Assembly: GCF_030409525.1 (NCBI RefSeq)
Contig: NZ_JAUFQB010000022.1
Location: forward strand, 1 to 64,000
Reading direction: 5' to 3'
Source: Kaistella yonginensis
GTDB lineage: Bacteria > Bacteroidota > Bacteroidia > Flavobacteriales > Weeksellaceae
Length of the DNA stretch: 64,000 nt
The position numbers and the translations under genes were made by a program. Below the pieces are notes generated by a model. The model was not told the origin of the DNA and made no database searches. It worked only from the letters and a program-made list of their open reading frames with translations. Below are positions 8,542 to 17,474 of the stretch, piece after piece (position 1 is the stretch's first letter; each line of letters opens with the position of its first letter).

Positions 8542-9315
8542 ATGAAAAAGAAATATTTTATTCATTTATTAAAGTCGATTCCTTTATTACCGGTTATTTA
8601 TTTTCAGGGTAAGCGCATTAAGAAAGAAATTCAATTTCTACCAGAAGCAAAAAATCCGCAAGGTTCAGTTGATATCAATTCTATTAAAACTTTAGACCTA
8701 CTCTTTATCGGCGAAAGTTCCTTTGGTGGTGTAGGTTCAGATTTTCATAAAAATAGTTTTGCAGGCCATTTTTCTACTGAATTATCAAAATTGTTTAACC
8801 GCAATGTCAACTGGAAAGTGTATGCTAAAACGGGATATAATGTTGGTAAAATTCAGCAACGAATTATTCCTAAAATTACAGAAACTAAATGTGATCTTTT
8901 GGTGGTCGGTATCGGTGCCAATGACTCTTTTGAATTCACTCACCCAAAAAAATGGCAAGAGAATATTCAACTTCTCATTGATTCTTTGCGCTATAAATTC
9001 CCAACAACGCCAATTTCATTTGTGCAGTTGCCTACGATTGAAGTTTTTCCTGCGCTGACAAAACAAATGCAATTCGTCCTCGGAAATCATAAAGATCTTC
9101 TGGCAGACTATTTGGAACTGCAAACTTCAAAAAATAAGAACATTTATTTTCCAAATAAGAAAATAAATATCGATCGATGGATGAGTGAATTGAATGACCA
9201 TCAAACAGTTCTTGATTTTTTCAGTGATGGAATTCACCCTTCAGAACTTACCTATGAATTGTGGGCCAAAGAAAGTGTGCAATTCTTAAAAGATTCTGAC
9301 CTTAATTTTAGTTAG
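8542..9315 (+). CDS. SGNH/GDSL-family hydrolase
   Basis: Predicted esterase or acetylhydrolase. Block I is LLFIGESSFGGVGS (GDS-like, with Ser nucleophile and Glu in place of Asp). Block III is VVGIGANDSFEF (G-x-N-D), and block V is FFSDGIHPSELTY (Asp-x-x-His). The N-terminus has a hydrophobic patch (HLLKSIPLLPVIYF), so it may be membrane-associated or exported. An in-frame GTG at 8527, directly after the methyltransferase stop, is an alternative start adding five residues. Last gene of the map operon. Pairing with a methyltransferase might mean surface glycan or lipid modification (inference). Confidence 0.8.
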   Translation: MKKKYFIHLLKSIPLLPVIYFQGKRIKKEIQFLPEAKNPQGSVDINSIKTLDLLFIGESSFGGVGSDFHKNSFAGHFSTELSKLFNRNVNWKVYAKTGYNVGKIQQRIIPKITETKCDLLVVGIGANDSFEFTHPKKWQENIQLLIDSLRYKFPTTPISFVQLPTIEVFPALTKQMQFVLGNHKDLLADYLELQTSKNKNIYFPNKKINIDRWMSELNDHQTVLDFFSDGIHPSELTYELWAKESVQFLKDSDLNFS

Positions 9316-9449
9316 TTCTGGCAATTCTCTGCAAAATTGAATGAAAAGGCAGGCTGGTCTTTATCATTTTGTAGTGATCATTCTGTTGTGTTCAATTAGT
9401 AAATACATCATTTTATCTACAAATAAAAACAACACCGTCGAAAATTCCT

Positions 9450-9457
9450 TAACTTTG
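9450..9457 (+). promoter_or_regulatory. -7 promoter element of era
   Basis: TAACTTTG, 24 nt before the TTG start of era. Confidence 0.45.
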
Positions 9458-9481
9458 CCTTTACTTTAAAATTAAAATACA

Positions 9482-10363
9482 TTGAGCAATCATAAAGCGG
9501 GCTTCGTTAATATCGTAGGAAAACCCAACGCAGGCAAATCAACACTTCTTAACCAACTCATGGGTGAGAAACTCGCGATTGTTACCCAAAAAGCACAAAC
9601 GACCAGACATCGTATTTTCGGGATTTATAATGAAGAGGATTTACAAATTGTATTTTCAGACACGCCCGGCGTTTTAGATCCAAAATATGGTTTACAGGAG
9701 AAGATGATGGATTTTGTAAAGGATTCTCTGCAAGATGCCGATGTTTTTCTTTTCATTGTCGATATTACGGATCGCGCTGAACACAGTGAATTTTTAGTTG
9801 ATAAACTGAATAAAATCCCAGTGCCGGTTTTAATCTTGGTCAATAAAATTGATGCTTCTAATCAAGCTGATTTGGAAAAAATGATGAAATTTTGGCACGA
9901 GCAGATTCCAAAAGCGGAAATCTTGCCGATCTCTGCATTGACCGGCTTTAATACAGAAGTGATTTTACCAAAATTAAAATCAATGTTACCGGAAAATCCA
10001 CCTTATTACGACAAAGATCAATATACTGATAAACCAGAACGATTCTTTGTGAATGAAACCATTCGCGAGAAAATCTTGTTGAATTATGATAAAGAAATTC
10101 CTTATTCCGTAGAAGTCGTGACCGAACAGTTCAAAGAGACGGAAGGAATGCTATTTATTGATTCTGTTATTTATGTAGAACGTGATACGCAGAAAGGAAT
10201 TATCATCGGTCATAAAGGGGACGCAATAAAAAAAGTGGGCACTGAGGCTAGAATAGATTTAGAAAAATTCTTTTCTAAGAAAATACATTTAAAGCTTTTT
10301 GTGAAAGTTAAAAAAGACTGGCGTAAAAATGATCGCGATTTAAAAAATTTCGGTTATCGTTAG
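9482..10363 (+). CDS. era: GTPase Era, TTG start
   Basis: Ribosome-assembly GTPase binding 16S rRNA. The G domain has G1 GKPNAGKS, G2-like TTR, G3 DTPG, G4 NKID and G5 ISAL. A C-terminal KH domain contains IIIGHKGDAIKKVG. 293 aa, normal length. The start must be the TTG at 9482: the in-frame codon three positions upstream is TAA (9473-9475), and no ATG lies before the G1 loop. The sequence before the start (ATACATTGA) is nearly the same as at the other TTG gene here, map. Confidence 0.96.
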   Translation: MSNHKAGFVNIVGKPNAGKSTLLNQLMGEKLAIVTQKAQTTRHRIFGIYNEEDLQIVFSDTPGVLDPKYGLQEKMMDFVKDSLQDADVFLFIVDITDRAEHSEFLVDKLNKIPVPVLILVNKIDASNQADLEKMMKFWHEQIPKAEILPISALTGFNTEVILPKLKSMLPENPPYYDKDQYTDKPERFFVNETIREKILLNYDKEIPYSVEVVTEQFKETEGMLFIDSVIYVERDTQKGIIIGHKGDAIKKVGTEARIDLEKFFSKKIHLKLFVKVKKDWRKNDRDLKNFGYR

Positions 10364-10429
10364 CAATTTTTAGATGAATATTTTGTATTTTCGATGTTTT
10401 AATTAATATCCTAATCTAATTTATTATAA

Positions 10430-10861
10430 ATGAATTACTTTTCTTCGACCAAAGACCATCCTGCAGTTAATAATATTATAATGTTGCTAGTCCGAATTTT
10501 TGTAGGAGTGGCCATGATTATTTTGCATGGATTGCCTAAATTACAAAAATTTATGGCAGGTGGTGAGATTCAATTTTATAACTTTTTGGGGTTGGGCTCC
10601 AATACAACTTTAATTCTGGCCATATTGGTAGAGCTCATTTGTGCTTTTTTAATCATGATTGGCTTGTTCACGAGAGCAGCAAGTTTACTATTAATTTTAG
10701 TAATGGCCGTTGCCGCAATTGCAGTTCATGCTGCAGATCCTTTCACGATCAAAGAAAGCAGTCTTTTATACCTTTCTCTTTTTGCTTTAATTTTTTCCTT
10801 CGGCCCACGAAAATTTTCAATTGATAATATGATTGCCAAGAGGAGAGAGTCCCGTTGGTAA
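10430..10861 (+). CDS. DoxX family membrane protein
   Basis: 143 aa with four predicted membrane helices (about residues 18-36, 57-80, 83-100 and 108-126). RIFVGVAMIILHGLPKLQKF is the DoxX N-terminal signature, followed by LVELICAFLIMIGLFTRAASLLLILVM. Members of the family are linked to oxidoreductase and thiosulfate or redox functions, but no activity can be assigned here. Followed by an intrinsic terminator at 10883. Confidence 0.88.
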   Translation: MNYFSSTKDHPAVNNIIMLLVRIFVGVAMIILHGLPKLQKFMAGGEIQFYNFLGLGSNTTLILAILVELICAFLIMIGLFTRAASLLLILVMAVAAIAVHAADPFTIKESSLLYLSLFALIFSFGPRKFSIDNMIAKRRESRW

Positions 10862-10882
10862 ATCCTCACAAAATAGCAACAG

Positions 10883-10917
10883 CCACCAATTAACATTTAT
10901 GTTTTGGTGGTTTTTTG
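10883..10917 (+). terminator. Terminator after the DoxX gene
   Basis: CCACCAA / TTGGTGG stem with a 14-nt loop and six T. Confidence 0.85.
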
Positions 10918-10935
10918 TTTTATTATTGATGGTTA

Positions 10936-10967
10936 TTTGCGTAAAACATTAATTATTGATACTTTTG
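10936..10967 (+). promoter_or_regulatory. Promoter of the S9 peptidase gene
   Basis: TTTG (10936-10939), 20-nt spacer, TACTTTTG (10960-10967). This is a full match to the Bacteroidota -33/-7 arrangement. The ATG follows 14 nt later, so the leader should be short. Its position fixes the translation start at 10982 rather than at an ATG lying upstream in the terminator. Confidence 0.75.
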
Positions 10968-10981
10968 AAAAAAGAGTATAC

Positions 10982-13387
10982 ATGAAAAAAAGACTTACGG
11001 CTATTGCCTTGTTGTTTGTTGTTTTTGCAACTGCGCAAGAAAGCATTACCTACCAAAAACCCTCATCGGAAATAATGCAATTGGCAGATTTTGAACGGGC
11101 ACCGTCGGTAATGATGGACAGTAAAAGAGATCAAATGATCTTTTCTTACCGAGACACCTATAAATCCCTGGATGATTTGAACCAAGATGAAATGAAATTG
11201 GCAGGTTTAAGGGTAAATCCGGTGACCAATATTTCAAGTACGATGACTTACGTTAATAACTTGAAAACACGCAAGTTAAAAGATAAATCTGAAATACAGG
11301 TTAAAGGATTACCCGCAAATGCAAGAATATCTTATATGTCTTTTTCGCCCGATGAAAAAAAATTAGCATTCACCAATACAACCAAAAATGCAGTAGAATT
11401 ATGGATTTTAGATCTTGCCTCTAACACGGCAAAAAAGATTTCAAATCAACCATTGAATGCAAATTTGGGTAGCCCGTATGTTTGGATGTCTGATTCAGAA
11501 AATCTGCTCATCAAGCAAATCCCAAGCAATCGAAATCCTTTGATTGATGAAAAACAAAATTTACCCACCGGACCAACCGTTTCTAATTCAGACGGAAAAG
11601 TTTCGCAAAATAGAACCTATCAAGATTTATTGAAAAATCCACAGGATGAAGCGAATTTCGAAACCTTGGCAAAATCGGAATTGGTTAAGATTTCTATTGA
11701 TGGAACGCAGCATAAATTTAAAAGCGATGCCATTTATGCTTCAATGAACTACTCACCAGATGGAAAATATCTGATGTTGACCACGATTCAGAAACCTTAT
11801 TCTTATATCGTGCCTTTGAACAGATTTCCGATGACTTCAACGGTGTATGATCTGAACGGAAATTTAGTTAAAGTTGTGAATGAAACACCACTGAACGAAA
11901 TTATGCCGAAAGGATTTTCGTCTGTGCGGGAAGGAAAACGAAACATCAGCTGGAGAGATGATCAACCCGCGACATTGGTTTTTGCGGAAGCACTTGATGG
12001 TGGAGATCAAGCAAAAAAAGTAACATACCGTGATGAAATTTTCACTTGGGAAGCTCCTTTTAATGCCGCACCAAAATCCTTCTTCAAAACCCAACAAAGA
12101 TTTGGAGGAATTGATTGGTCTAATGGAAATTTTGCCATCGTCTCAGACAGTTGGTATGATACCCGAAACTCTAAATCTTATCTAATTAATCTTAAAGATC
12201 ATTCTTCTAAGATTATTGATGATCGTAATTACCAAGATGTGTACAGCAACCCCGGTAATTTTGTAGAAAATAAAAATCAGTTTGGTAGAAACGTTATTGA
12301 TATTAAAAATAATAAAGCACAACTTATTGGTCCTGGTTTTACAAAAGATGGTCAGTTTCCTTTTATTGATGAATTGGATTTAGTCACGATGAAAAAGAAC
12401 AGAATGTACACTTCAAAACTGAAAAATTCTAAAGAAAGTATTGTAGATATTTTAGATGCGAAAAGTGGCCAAGTTTTAGTAGTTGAGCAATCGGCAAGTC
12501 AATATCCGAACTATTTTGTAAGAAATATTAAGAACGGAAAAGCAACAGCGGTTACCCATTTTGCCAATCCTTTTGAAAGCATTAAAAATGTGTATAAAGA
12601 AGTAATTACTTATAAAAGAAATGATGGAGTAGAACTGACAGGAACATTGTATTTACCAGCAAATTACGATCGTAAAAACCCTAAAGAAAAATTACCACTT
12701 TTAATTTGGGCTTATCCAAGAGAATTTGTGAGTAAAGATACGGCCGGCCAAAACACGCAGAATCCCAATGATTTTACTTTCCCCAGTTATGGATCGTTTA
12801 TTTATTGGGTAACCAAAGGATATGCAGTTTTAGATGATGCGGCGTTCCCAATCATTGGCGAAGGAAATGCGCAACCGAATGACACCTTTATAACTCAATT
12901 GGTTGCTAACGGAAAAGCAGCGATTGATGCAGTGGATAAATTAGGATATATTGACCGAACGAAAGTAGCGGTTGGTGGACATTCTTACGGTGCATTTATG
13001 ACAGCGAATCTTCTGACTCATTCCAAAGATTATGCCTGCGGAATTGCGAGAAGTGGAGCTTACAACAGAACATTAACACCATTTGGATTCCAAAGTGAAC
13101 AGAGAAATTACTGGGATGTTCCAGATATTTACAATACAATGTCACCATTTATGCAAGCCAACAAAATGAAAACACCATTGTTGCTAATTCACGGTGAAGC
13201 GGATAATAATCCTGGAACATTTACTTTGCAAACCGAAAGATATTTCCAAGCATTGAAAAATTTGGGAGCTCCAGTGAGAATGGTCCTTTTACCAAAGGAA
13301 TCTCATGGTTATGCAGCCAAAGAAAGTATTTTACATACGTTGTGGGAACAAGATCAGTTTCTTGAAAAGTGTTTAAAAAATAAATAA
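10982..13387 (+). CDS. Secreted S9 family peptidase, glutamyl-endopeptidase-like
   Basis: Serine exopeptidase or oligopeptidase with a signal peptide (KKRLTAIALLFVVFATAQ), so periplasmic or secreted; about 801 aa. An N-terminal beta-propeller (residues about 60-520) precedes an alpha/beta-hydrolase domain with nucleophile Ser in GGHSYGAFM, Asp in LLIHGEADNNPG and His in LPKESHGY. The C-terminal blocks (CGIARSGAYNRTLTPFGFQ, MSPFMQANKMKTPLLLIHGE) closely resemble my recollection of plant chloroplast glutamyl endopeptidase (S9D), so Glu-specific cleavage is plausible. Own promoter and terminator. Confidence 0.9.
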   Translation: MKKRLTAIALLFVVFATAQESITYQKPSSEIMQLADFERAPSVMMDSKRDQMIFSYRDTYKSLDDLNQDEMKLAGLRVNPVTNISSTMTYVNNLKTRKLKDKSEIQVKGLPANARISYMSFSPDEKKLAFTNTTKNAVELWILDLASNTAKKISNQPLNANLGSPYVWMSDSENLLIKQIPSNRNPLIDEKQNLPTGPTVSNSDGKVSQNRTYQDLLKNPQDEANFETLAKSELVKISIDGTQHKFKSDAIYASMNYSPDGKYLMLTTIQKPYSYIVPLNRFPMTSTVYDLNGNLVKVVNETPLNEIMPKGFSSVREGKRNISWRDDQPATLVFAEALDGGDQAKKVTYRDEIFTWEAPFNAAPKSFFKTQQRFGGIDWSNGNFAIVSDSWYDTRNSKSYLINLKDHSSKIIDDRNYQDVYSNPGNFVENKNQFGRNVIDIKNNKAQLIGPGFTKDGQFPFIDELDLVTMKKNRMYTSKLKNSKESIVDILDAKSGQVLVVEQSASQYPNYFVRNIKNGKATAVTHFANPFESIKNVYKEVITYKRNDGVELTGTLYLPANYDRKNPKEKLPLLIWAYPREFVSKDTAGQNTQNPNDFTFPSYGSFIYWVTKGYAVLDDAAFPIIGEGNAQPNDTFITQLVANGKAAIDAVDKLGYIDRTKVAVGGHSYGAFMTANLLTHSKDYACGIARSGAYNRTLTPFGFQSEQRNYWDVPDIYNTMSPFMQANKMKTPLLLIHGEADNNPGTFTLQTERYFQALKNLGAPVRMVLLPKESHGYAAKESILHTLWEQDQFLEKCLKNK

Positions 13388-13391
13388 TAGT

Positions 13392-13428
13392 AAAAAAAAG
13401 TCTTCTCAAGTGGAAGACTTTTTTTATT
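13392..13428 (+). terminator. Terminator after the S9 peptidase gene
   Basis: AAGTCTTC / GAAGACTT stem (13398-13405 / 13413-13420) with a T-tract after it and an A-tract before it; can work both ways. Confidence 0.85.
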
Positions 13429-13946
13429 GAACAATTAGTCATTGTTTAACAAACGATTATTTAATTGAAAATGATGTATGATTAGTAGATAGACTCCTTT
13501 CTAAAGAAATATTTACGATTTAACATAATATAAATTATAGGACTTTTTGCAATCTGTCTTAAAGCAAAATTTTACCCAATCGAGAATTTATAGGCAGTAT
13601 TTCATCTGGCTTTGGCCGTAAAAAAAATACAGTCGATTCTCAACGTTTAAAAAATGTATATTCTTACGTACGATTAAAAAATCTTTAGCATGGTGAACAT
13701 TAATTAGAATTTCTTTTAAGATTCAAATTCTATTATTTTGGAAAATACTGGCATTCCAAAATTTTAATGGAATATTCCGAGTTAGTTTTTGTTTCCAGTT
13801 TCAAATAAATTTTTAGAAGTTTTCGGCTTGCATCTTATTCCCTGTAAGATTGACCATGATTAAAATCATTTTCAAATTTAACATAATATTTTTCGCTCTA
13901 TTTTAATTTTCGTAAATTTAAGCTTCAACAAACGATTTATCAATTT
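13429..13946 (+). other. Gene-free AT-rich region upstream of a lipoprotein gene
   Basis: About 520 bp with no convincing ORF on either strand and no RNA gene that I recognise. A 14-nt AT-rich word (ATTTAACATAATAT) occurs at 13518-13531 and 13876-13889. The 3' end should contain the promoter of the lipoprotein gene; only a near-match (TAAATTTA) is seen. Confidence 0.4.
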
Positions 13947-14459
13947 ATGAAAAAATTCATTATTTCTGCCTTAGTTGTTCTACTGGCTCTAAGCTGCAAT
14001 AAAAATTCTGCAGAAACAACCGTACATAGCACACCGATGGATTCTATGGTCGTGGTTCCGGAAACCAACGAGCCTATTGAGTCCTCTACGCTACAAACAT
14101 GTTATTTAGAGGTCTCTGGAAAGGATTCTGTCTTTGTTTCCTTGGAAGATAATCTAGGTACAATAATCGGGAAAATGCGTTATAAGAATTTCGAAAAAGA
14201 CAGTTCTATGGGAACAGTGATCGGAAGCCAATATGGGGACACTTTAAAATTAACCTATACTTTTGAAGCAGAAGGTACAACTTCTGACCGTATGATTTAT
14301 TTCTTGCGAAAAGGCGAAAATTTAATTGAAGGAATTGGTGAACAAAAAGTTGATGGGAATACATCGACTTATGCCAATGACCGTCAACTGAAATATGAAG
14401 GGCATACTTTAAAACAAGTAGATTGTACCGATTTTGATAAAAATTTCACCCACAAATAA
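13947..14459 (+). CDS. Hypothetical lipoprotein
   Basis: Not recognised. 170 aa with a type II signal peptide: a KK start, hydrophobic core and lipobox LALSC with Cys17 as the lipidated residue. The mature protein has a Ser/Thr/Glu-rich linker (about residues 18-45), then a compact domain predicted to be mostly beta (LEVSGKDSVFVSLEDNLGTIIGKMRYKNF). Probably anchored in the outer or inner membrane, periplasmic side. Monocistronic, bounded by a long upstream gap and a strong downstream terminator. Confidence 0.78.
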   Translation: MKKFIISALVVLLALSCNKNSAETTVHSTPMDSMVVVPETNEPIESSTLQTCYLEVSGKDSVFVSLEDNLGTIIGKMRYKNFEKDSSMGTVIGSQYGDTLKLTYTFEAEGTTSDRMIYFLRKGENLIEGIGEQKVDGNTSTYANDRQLKYEGHTLKQVDCTDFDKNFTHK

Positions 14460-14478
14460 TCACTTATTTTTATCATGA

Positions 14479-14510
14479 GAAAAGAGCAACCAATTTTGAT
14501 TGCTCTTTTC
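14479..14510 (+). terminator. Bidirectional terminator between convergent genes
   Basis: Perfect 11-bp stem GAAAAGAGCAA / TTGCTCTTTTC, 10-nt loop, between the lipoprotein gene (+) and the GH30 gene (-). Confidence 0.85.
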
Positions 14511-14530
14511 CTTTAACATGAAAAAAATAA

Positions 14531-15973
14531 TTAAAGTAAGATGGTCTGTATTGAATGTGCTGGCGCTTTAAGTTTCGTTGCTTTTCCTTCAATCCATAAA
14601 AACACATCAGTGTCGGTATCACCTTCATTCATGATGACATTGACCATTCTGCCATCTTCATTCATAAAAGTGGTTGACAGTAAAAAGTCGCGATTCGTAG
14701 AGGTTGCAACTCTTTGTGCTTGTGGTTTCACGTATTTTGATAGATGACCGATGTAATAATATTCGTAGGTATAATGAATTTCGTTCGTTCGTGTATCTGC
14801 AATAATGGGTGCAAAACAGAAATTGCCAACGTGATTTGGTCCCCCATTTTCATCTAATAAAACATTCCAATCGGTCCAAGCTGCTGTACCTTGGTTAAAA
14901 TCATTAATCATATTTCTACCATACAATTCGCCTAAACTTACATCGTAAATTTTGCTGAAATCAAACTGCTCTTTACACCCTTCTGTAAATATTAAAAATT
15001 TATCTGGAAAAGCTCGGGCGGTTTCTCCGATGTTATCAAAAAGAGGTTTACTTTTCGTCCAGGTTTCGTACCAGTGGTACCCAATTCCGTGTGCATATTT
15101 TGCCGTTTCTGGATCTTGCAAAGTGGTTGTAGCACGCTGAAAAATTAGATCTCGATTATGATCCCAAATGATTACTTTTTTGTCTTTGTACCCATTTTTC
15201 CATAAAGTGGGTCCAAGGTTTTCTCTTAAAAATTTAGCTTCTTCATCGGCAGTGTAAATACATGATTCCCAGGTTTGGGTTGCCATTGGCTCATTTTGTA
15301 TGGTTAATCCCCAAACTGGCATGCCACGTTTTTCGTATTCCTGAATAAATTTAATGTAGTAATTCGCCCAGGATTGATAATACTGATCTTCTAACCTTCC
15401 GCCTTGCAGCATACTTTTATTAGATTTCATCCAAGCAGGTGGACTCCACGGTGAAAAATAAAATAGGAAATGATCTTTCCCAATCAATTTTTGCGCTTCT
15501 TTAATCATGGGAATTTTATATTTTTCATCATGTTTAATGTCGAAGGATTTCAACGAAATATCTCCGTCTTTTACATAGGTATAAGAACTGCTGGAGAAAT
15601 CACAAGAATTCATATTGGTACGAACAATATTATATCCTAGGCCGGTTTTCCCATAATAGGCTTCTAGAATTTCCTTTTGTTTATCTTTTGGTAATTTATA
15701 CAGCGTTTCTGCTGAGGAATCAGAAATTGCACCACCAAATCCGATGAGTTTTTGGTATTTATAATCTGGATCAATGAATACGCAAACATCAGTTTCTTTG
15801 GGTTGGGCAAATGTTGCGAATGAAGCACTGCCCTTTTTAGCAAATTTCTCGCCGGTTTTTGCATTGGTTAAAATAATTTTCGCCTCAATTCCAGTATTAT
15901 TCTTCCAAAAATTCTGCGCATTGATGCTCACCATGCTGCCTAGAATAAATAGAGTTACTATAGTCCTTTTCAT
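14531..15973 (-). CDS. Secreted glycoside hydrolase family 30 (glucosylceramidase-like)
   Basis: Retaining beta-glycosidase, 480 aa, with signal peptide (ending SINAQ). It has the TIM-barrel plus beta-sandwich layout of GH30: GFGGAISDSSAETL, FYFSPWSPPAWMKSN, acid/base Glu in GLTIQNEP, HGIGYHWYETW, and nucleophile Glu in FLIFTEGC. Last gene of a four-gene minus-strand PUL (susC-susD-GH30-GH30). Together with the second GH30 the likely target is a beta-1,6-linked glucan or related beta-glucoside. The exact subfamily (GH30_1 or GH30_3) is not settled by reading alone. Confidence 0.92.
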   Translation of the reverse strand: MKRTIVTLFILGSMVSINAQNFWKNNTGIEAKIILTNAKTGEKFAKKGSASFATFAQPKETDVCVFIDPDYKYQKLIGFGGAISDSSAETLYKLPKDKQKEILEAYYGKTGLGYNIVRTNMNSCDFSSSSYTYVKDGDISLKSFDIKHDEKYKIPMIKEAQKLIGKDHFLFYFSPWSPPAWMKSNKSMLQGGRLEDQYYQSWANYYIKFIQEYEKRGMPVWGLTIQNEPMATQTWESCIYTADEEAKFLRENLGPTLWKNGYKDKKVIIWDHNRDLIFQRATTTLQDPETAKYAHGIGYHWYETWTKSKPLFDNIGETARAFPDKFLIFTEGCKEQFDFSKIYDVSLGELYGRNMINDFNQGTAAWTDWNVLLDENGGPNHVGNFCFAPIIADTRTNEIHYTYEYYYIGHLSKYVKPQAQRVATSTNRDFLLSTTFMNEDGRMVNVIMNEGDTDTDVFLWIEGKATKLKAPAHSIQTILL

Positions 15974-16028
15974 TTTATCTTTATTTTTATTTGTTACTTT
16001 TCACAGTTTATCACTTTTGATAAATCTG

Positions 16029-17474
16029 CTAAAATAGATAGGTTGCAACCGACTTTCCTGCTATCGTTGCCGTTGCTGTCTTTCCTTTATATTTAATATT
16101 AAAATTTTCTGGATCAGAATGATCGTTTTGTATAATTAGCACAGTTTTTCCTTGCGGTGTAGTAAATGCGGCACTAGAAATTTTAGATGTTTCTGAAGAA
16201 GCAACACGTACTGAGCCTGCTGGAACGAATTTAGAAGCATGTGCAATGATATAATACGCTACATTTCTGGTGAAATATTCGCTGGAGTTAATGGTAATAG
16301 CACCTTTACACTCGGTACAACCCCCAGGCGTATGTGGGCCGAATTCTTCGTTATTGGCCAAATTCCATTCTAACGCAGTTTTACTCCAATTTCTCATTGA
16401 ACCAATGATTACATTTTTTATATGCCAGTTTAAATCACCAATAAAGTCTCCTTTTGAGCCTGTCCACTGTTCAGTGAAATAAACATTTTTATCAGGATGT
16501 GCATTGTGCACGGTACTTAAGGCAGAAATAGAACCATTGTACAAATGAAAGGCAGAACCATCAATAAAATTCTTTGCGGCAGGATCATTCAAGATATTGA
16601 TCGGATATTCTGGTCGGTCGCAATTGTGATCGTAAAGTACAATTTTGGTCTTGATATTTTCTGTCTTAAAAGTGGGACCCAAATTATTTTTAATAAAATC
16701 ACGTTGTTGGTCAGAGGTCATATATAAACTGGGGTTATTTCCCGGGTGCAGTGGTTCATTTTGAGGCGTAATTGCATCGATAATAATACCTTCTTTTTTC
16801 ATTCCCTGAATATATTTTACGAAATAATTTGCATATGTTTGGTAAAACTCTGGTATCAGGCTTCCACCAACGGTACTGCCGTTATCTTTCATCCAAACGG
16901 GAGGTGACCATGGTGCTGCCATTATTTTTATATCTGGATTAATGGTCAGTATTTCCTTTAGCATCAAAATGAGTTTCGCATCTTTTGCCAAACTAAACTT
17001 GGTTAGATTCTCATCTGTTTGCCCAGCGGGCAAGTCATTGTAAGAAAATACGTCGGAATCTAAATCAGAAGCGCCGATGCTCAGTCGTAAATAACTTACT
17101 GAAATCGATTTTCCAGATTTACCAAATAGTTCTTCCAGAAGCTCTTTTCTTTTGACTGCCGACAGTTGATTAATCACTTCTACACTGCCACCGGTTAGGG
17201 TGTAGCCAAATCCATCTACCGTCTGAAATTTCTGGGTGTCATCAATAACAATGGATTGCAATTGATTGGTTTCCGCAGTAAATTGTAAACTATTTTGCTG
17301 TTGTAATTTAACGGATTCATCACCTTTGGTCAACCAAACCTCAATCGTATTATCCATTGGTTTTGGGGTGATTTCGCCGACTCTGTTACCGCAAGATAAC
17401 AAAGAAAAAAGTGCTACACCGCACAGTGCAGCACCTTTATAAAAGAAACTATATGAGGTTTTAAACTCCTTCAT
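16029..17474 (-). CDS. Glycoside hydrolase family 30 lipoprotein
   Basis: 481 aa with a lipoprotein signal (FSLLSCGN, Cys28), so probably on the cell surface, where it could make the first cuts. Motifs: VDGFGYTLTGGSVEVINQL, MAAPWSPPVWMKDN, acid/base Glu in TPQNEPLHPGNNPS, and nucleophile Glu in VYFTEQWTG. The NPSLYMTSDQQRDFI and NWSKTALEWNLANNEEFGPHTPGGC stretches resemble GH30_3 endo-beta-1,6-glucanases. Its start codon overlaps the susD stop by one base, so it is co-translated with the binding protein. Confidence 0.92.
   Translation of the reverse strand: MKEFKTSYSFFYKGAALCGVALFSLLSCGNRVGEITPKPMDNTIEVWLTKGDESVKLQQQNSLQFTAETNQLQSIVIDDTQKFQTVDGFGYTLTGGSVEVINQLSAVKRKELLEELFGKSGKSISVSYLRLSIGASDLDSDVFSYNDLPAGQTDENLTKFSLAKDAKLILMLKEILTINPDIKIMAAPWSPPVWMKDNGSTVGGSLIPEFYQTYANYFVKYIQGMKKEGIIIDAITPQNEPLHPGNNPSLYMTSDQQRDFIKNNLGPTFKTENIKTKIVLYDHNCDRPEYPINILNDPAAKNFIDGSAFHLYNGSISALSTVHNAHPDKNVYFTEQWTGSKGDFIGDLNWHIKNVIIGSMRNWSKTALEWNLANNEEFGPHTPGGCTECKGAITINSSEYFTRNVAYYIIAHASKFVPAGSVRVASSETSKISSAAFTTPQGKTVLIIQNDHSDPENFNIKYKGKTATATIAGKSVATYLF

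Noticed and set aside
9341-9472. 43-codon ORF with a hydrophobic middle between the SGNH gene and era
   Set aside because: It overlaps the era promoter element and has no homologous feature or start signal; probably chance.
10904-10981. Upstream ATG of the S9 peptidase
   Set aside because: It lies inside the preceding terminator and before the promoter; the signal peptide starts at 10982.
13518-13889. Repeated 14-nt AT-rich word as a functional repeat
   Set aside because: Low-complexity AT sequence; two copies are likely by chance in such a region.
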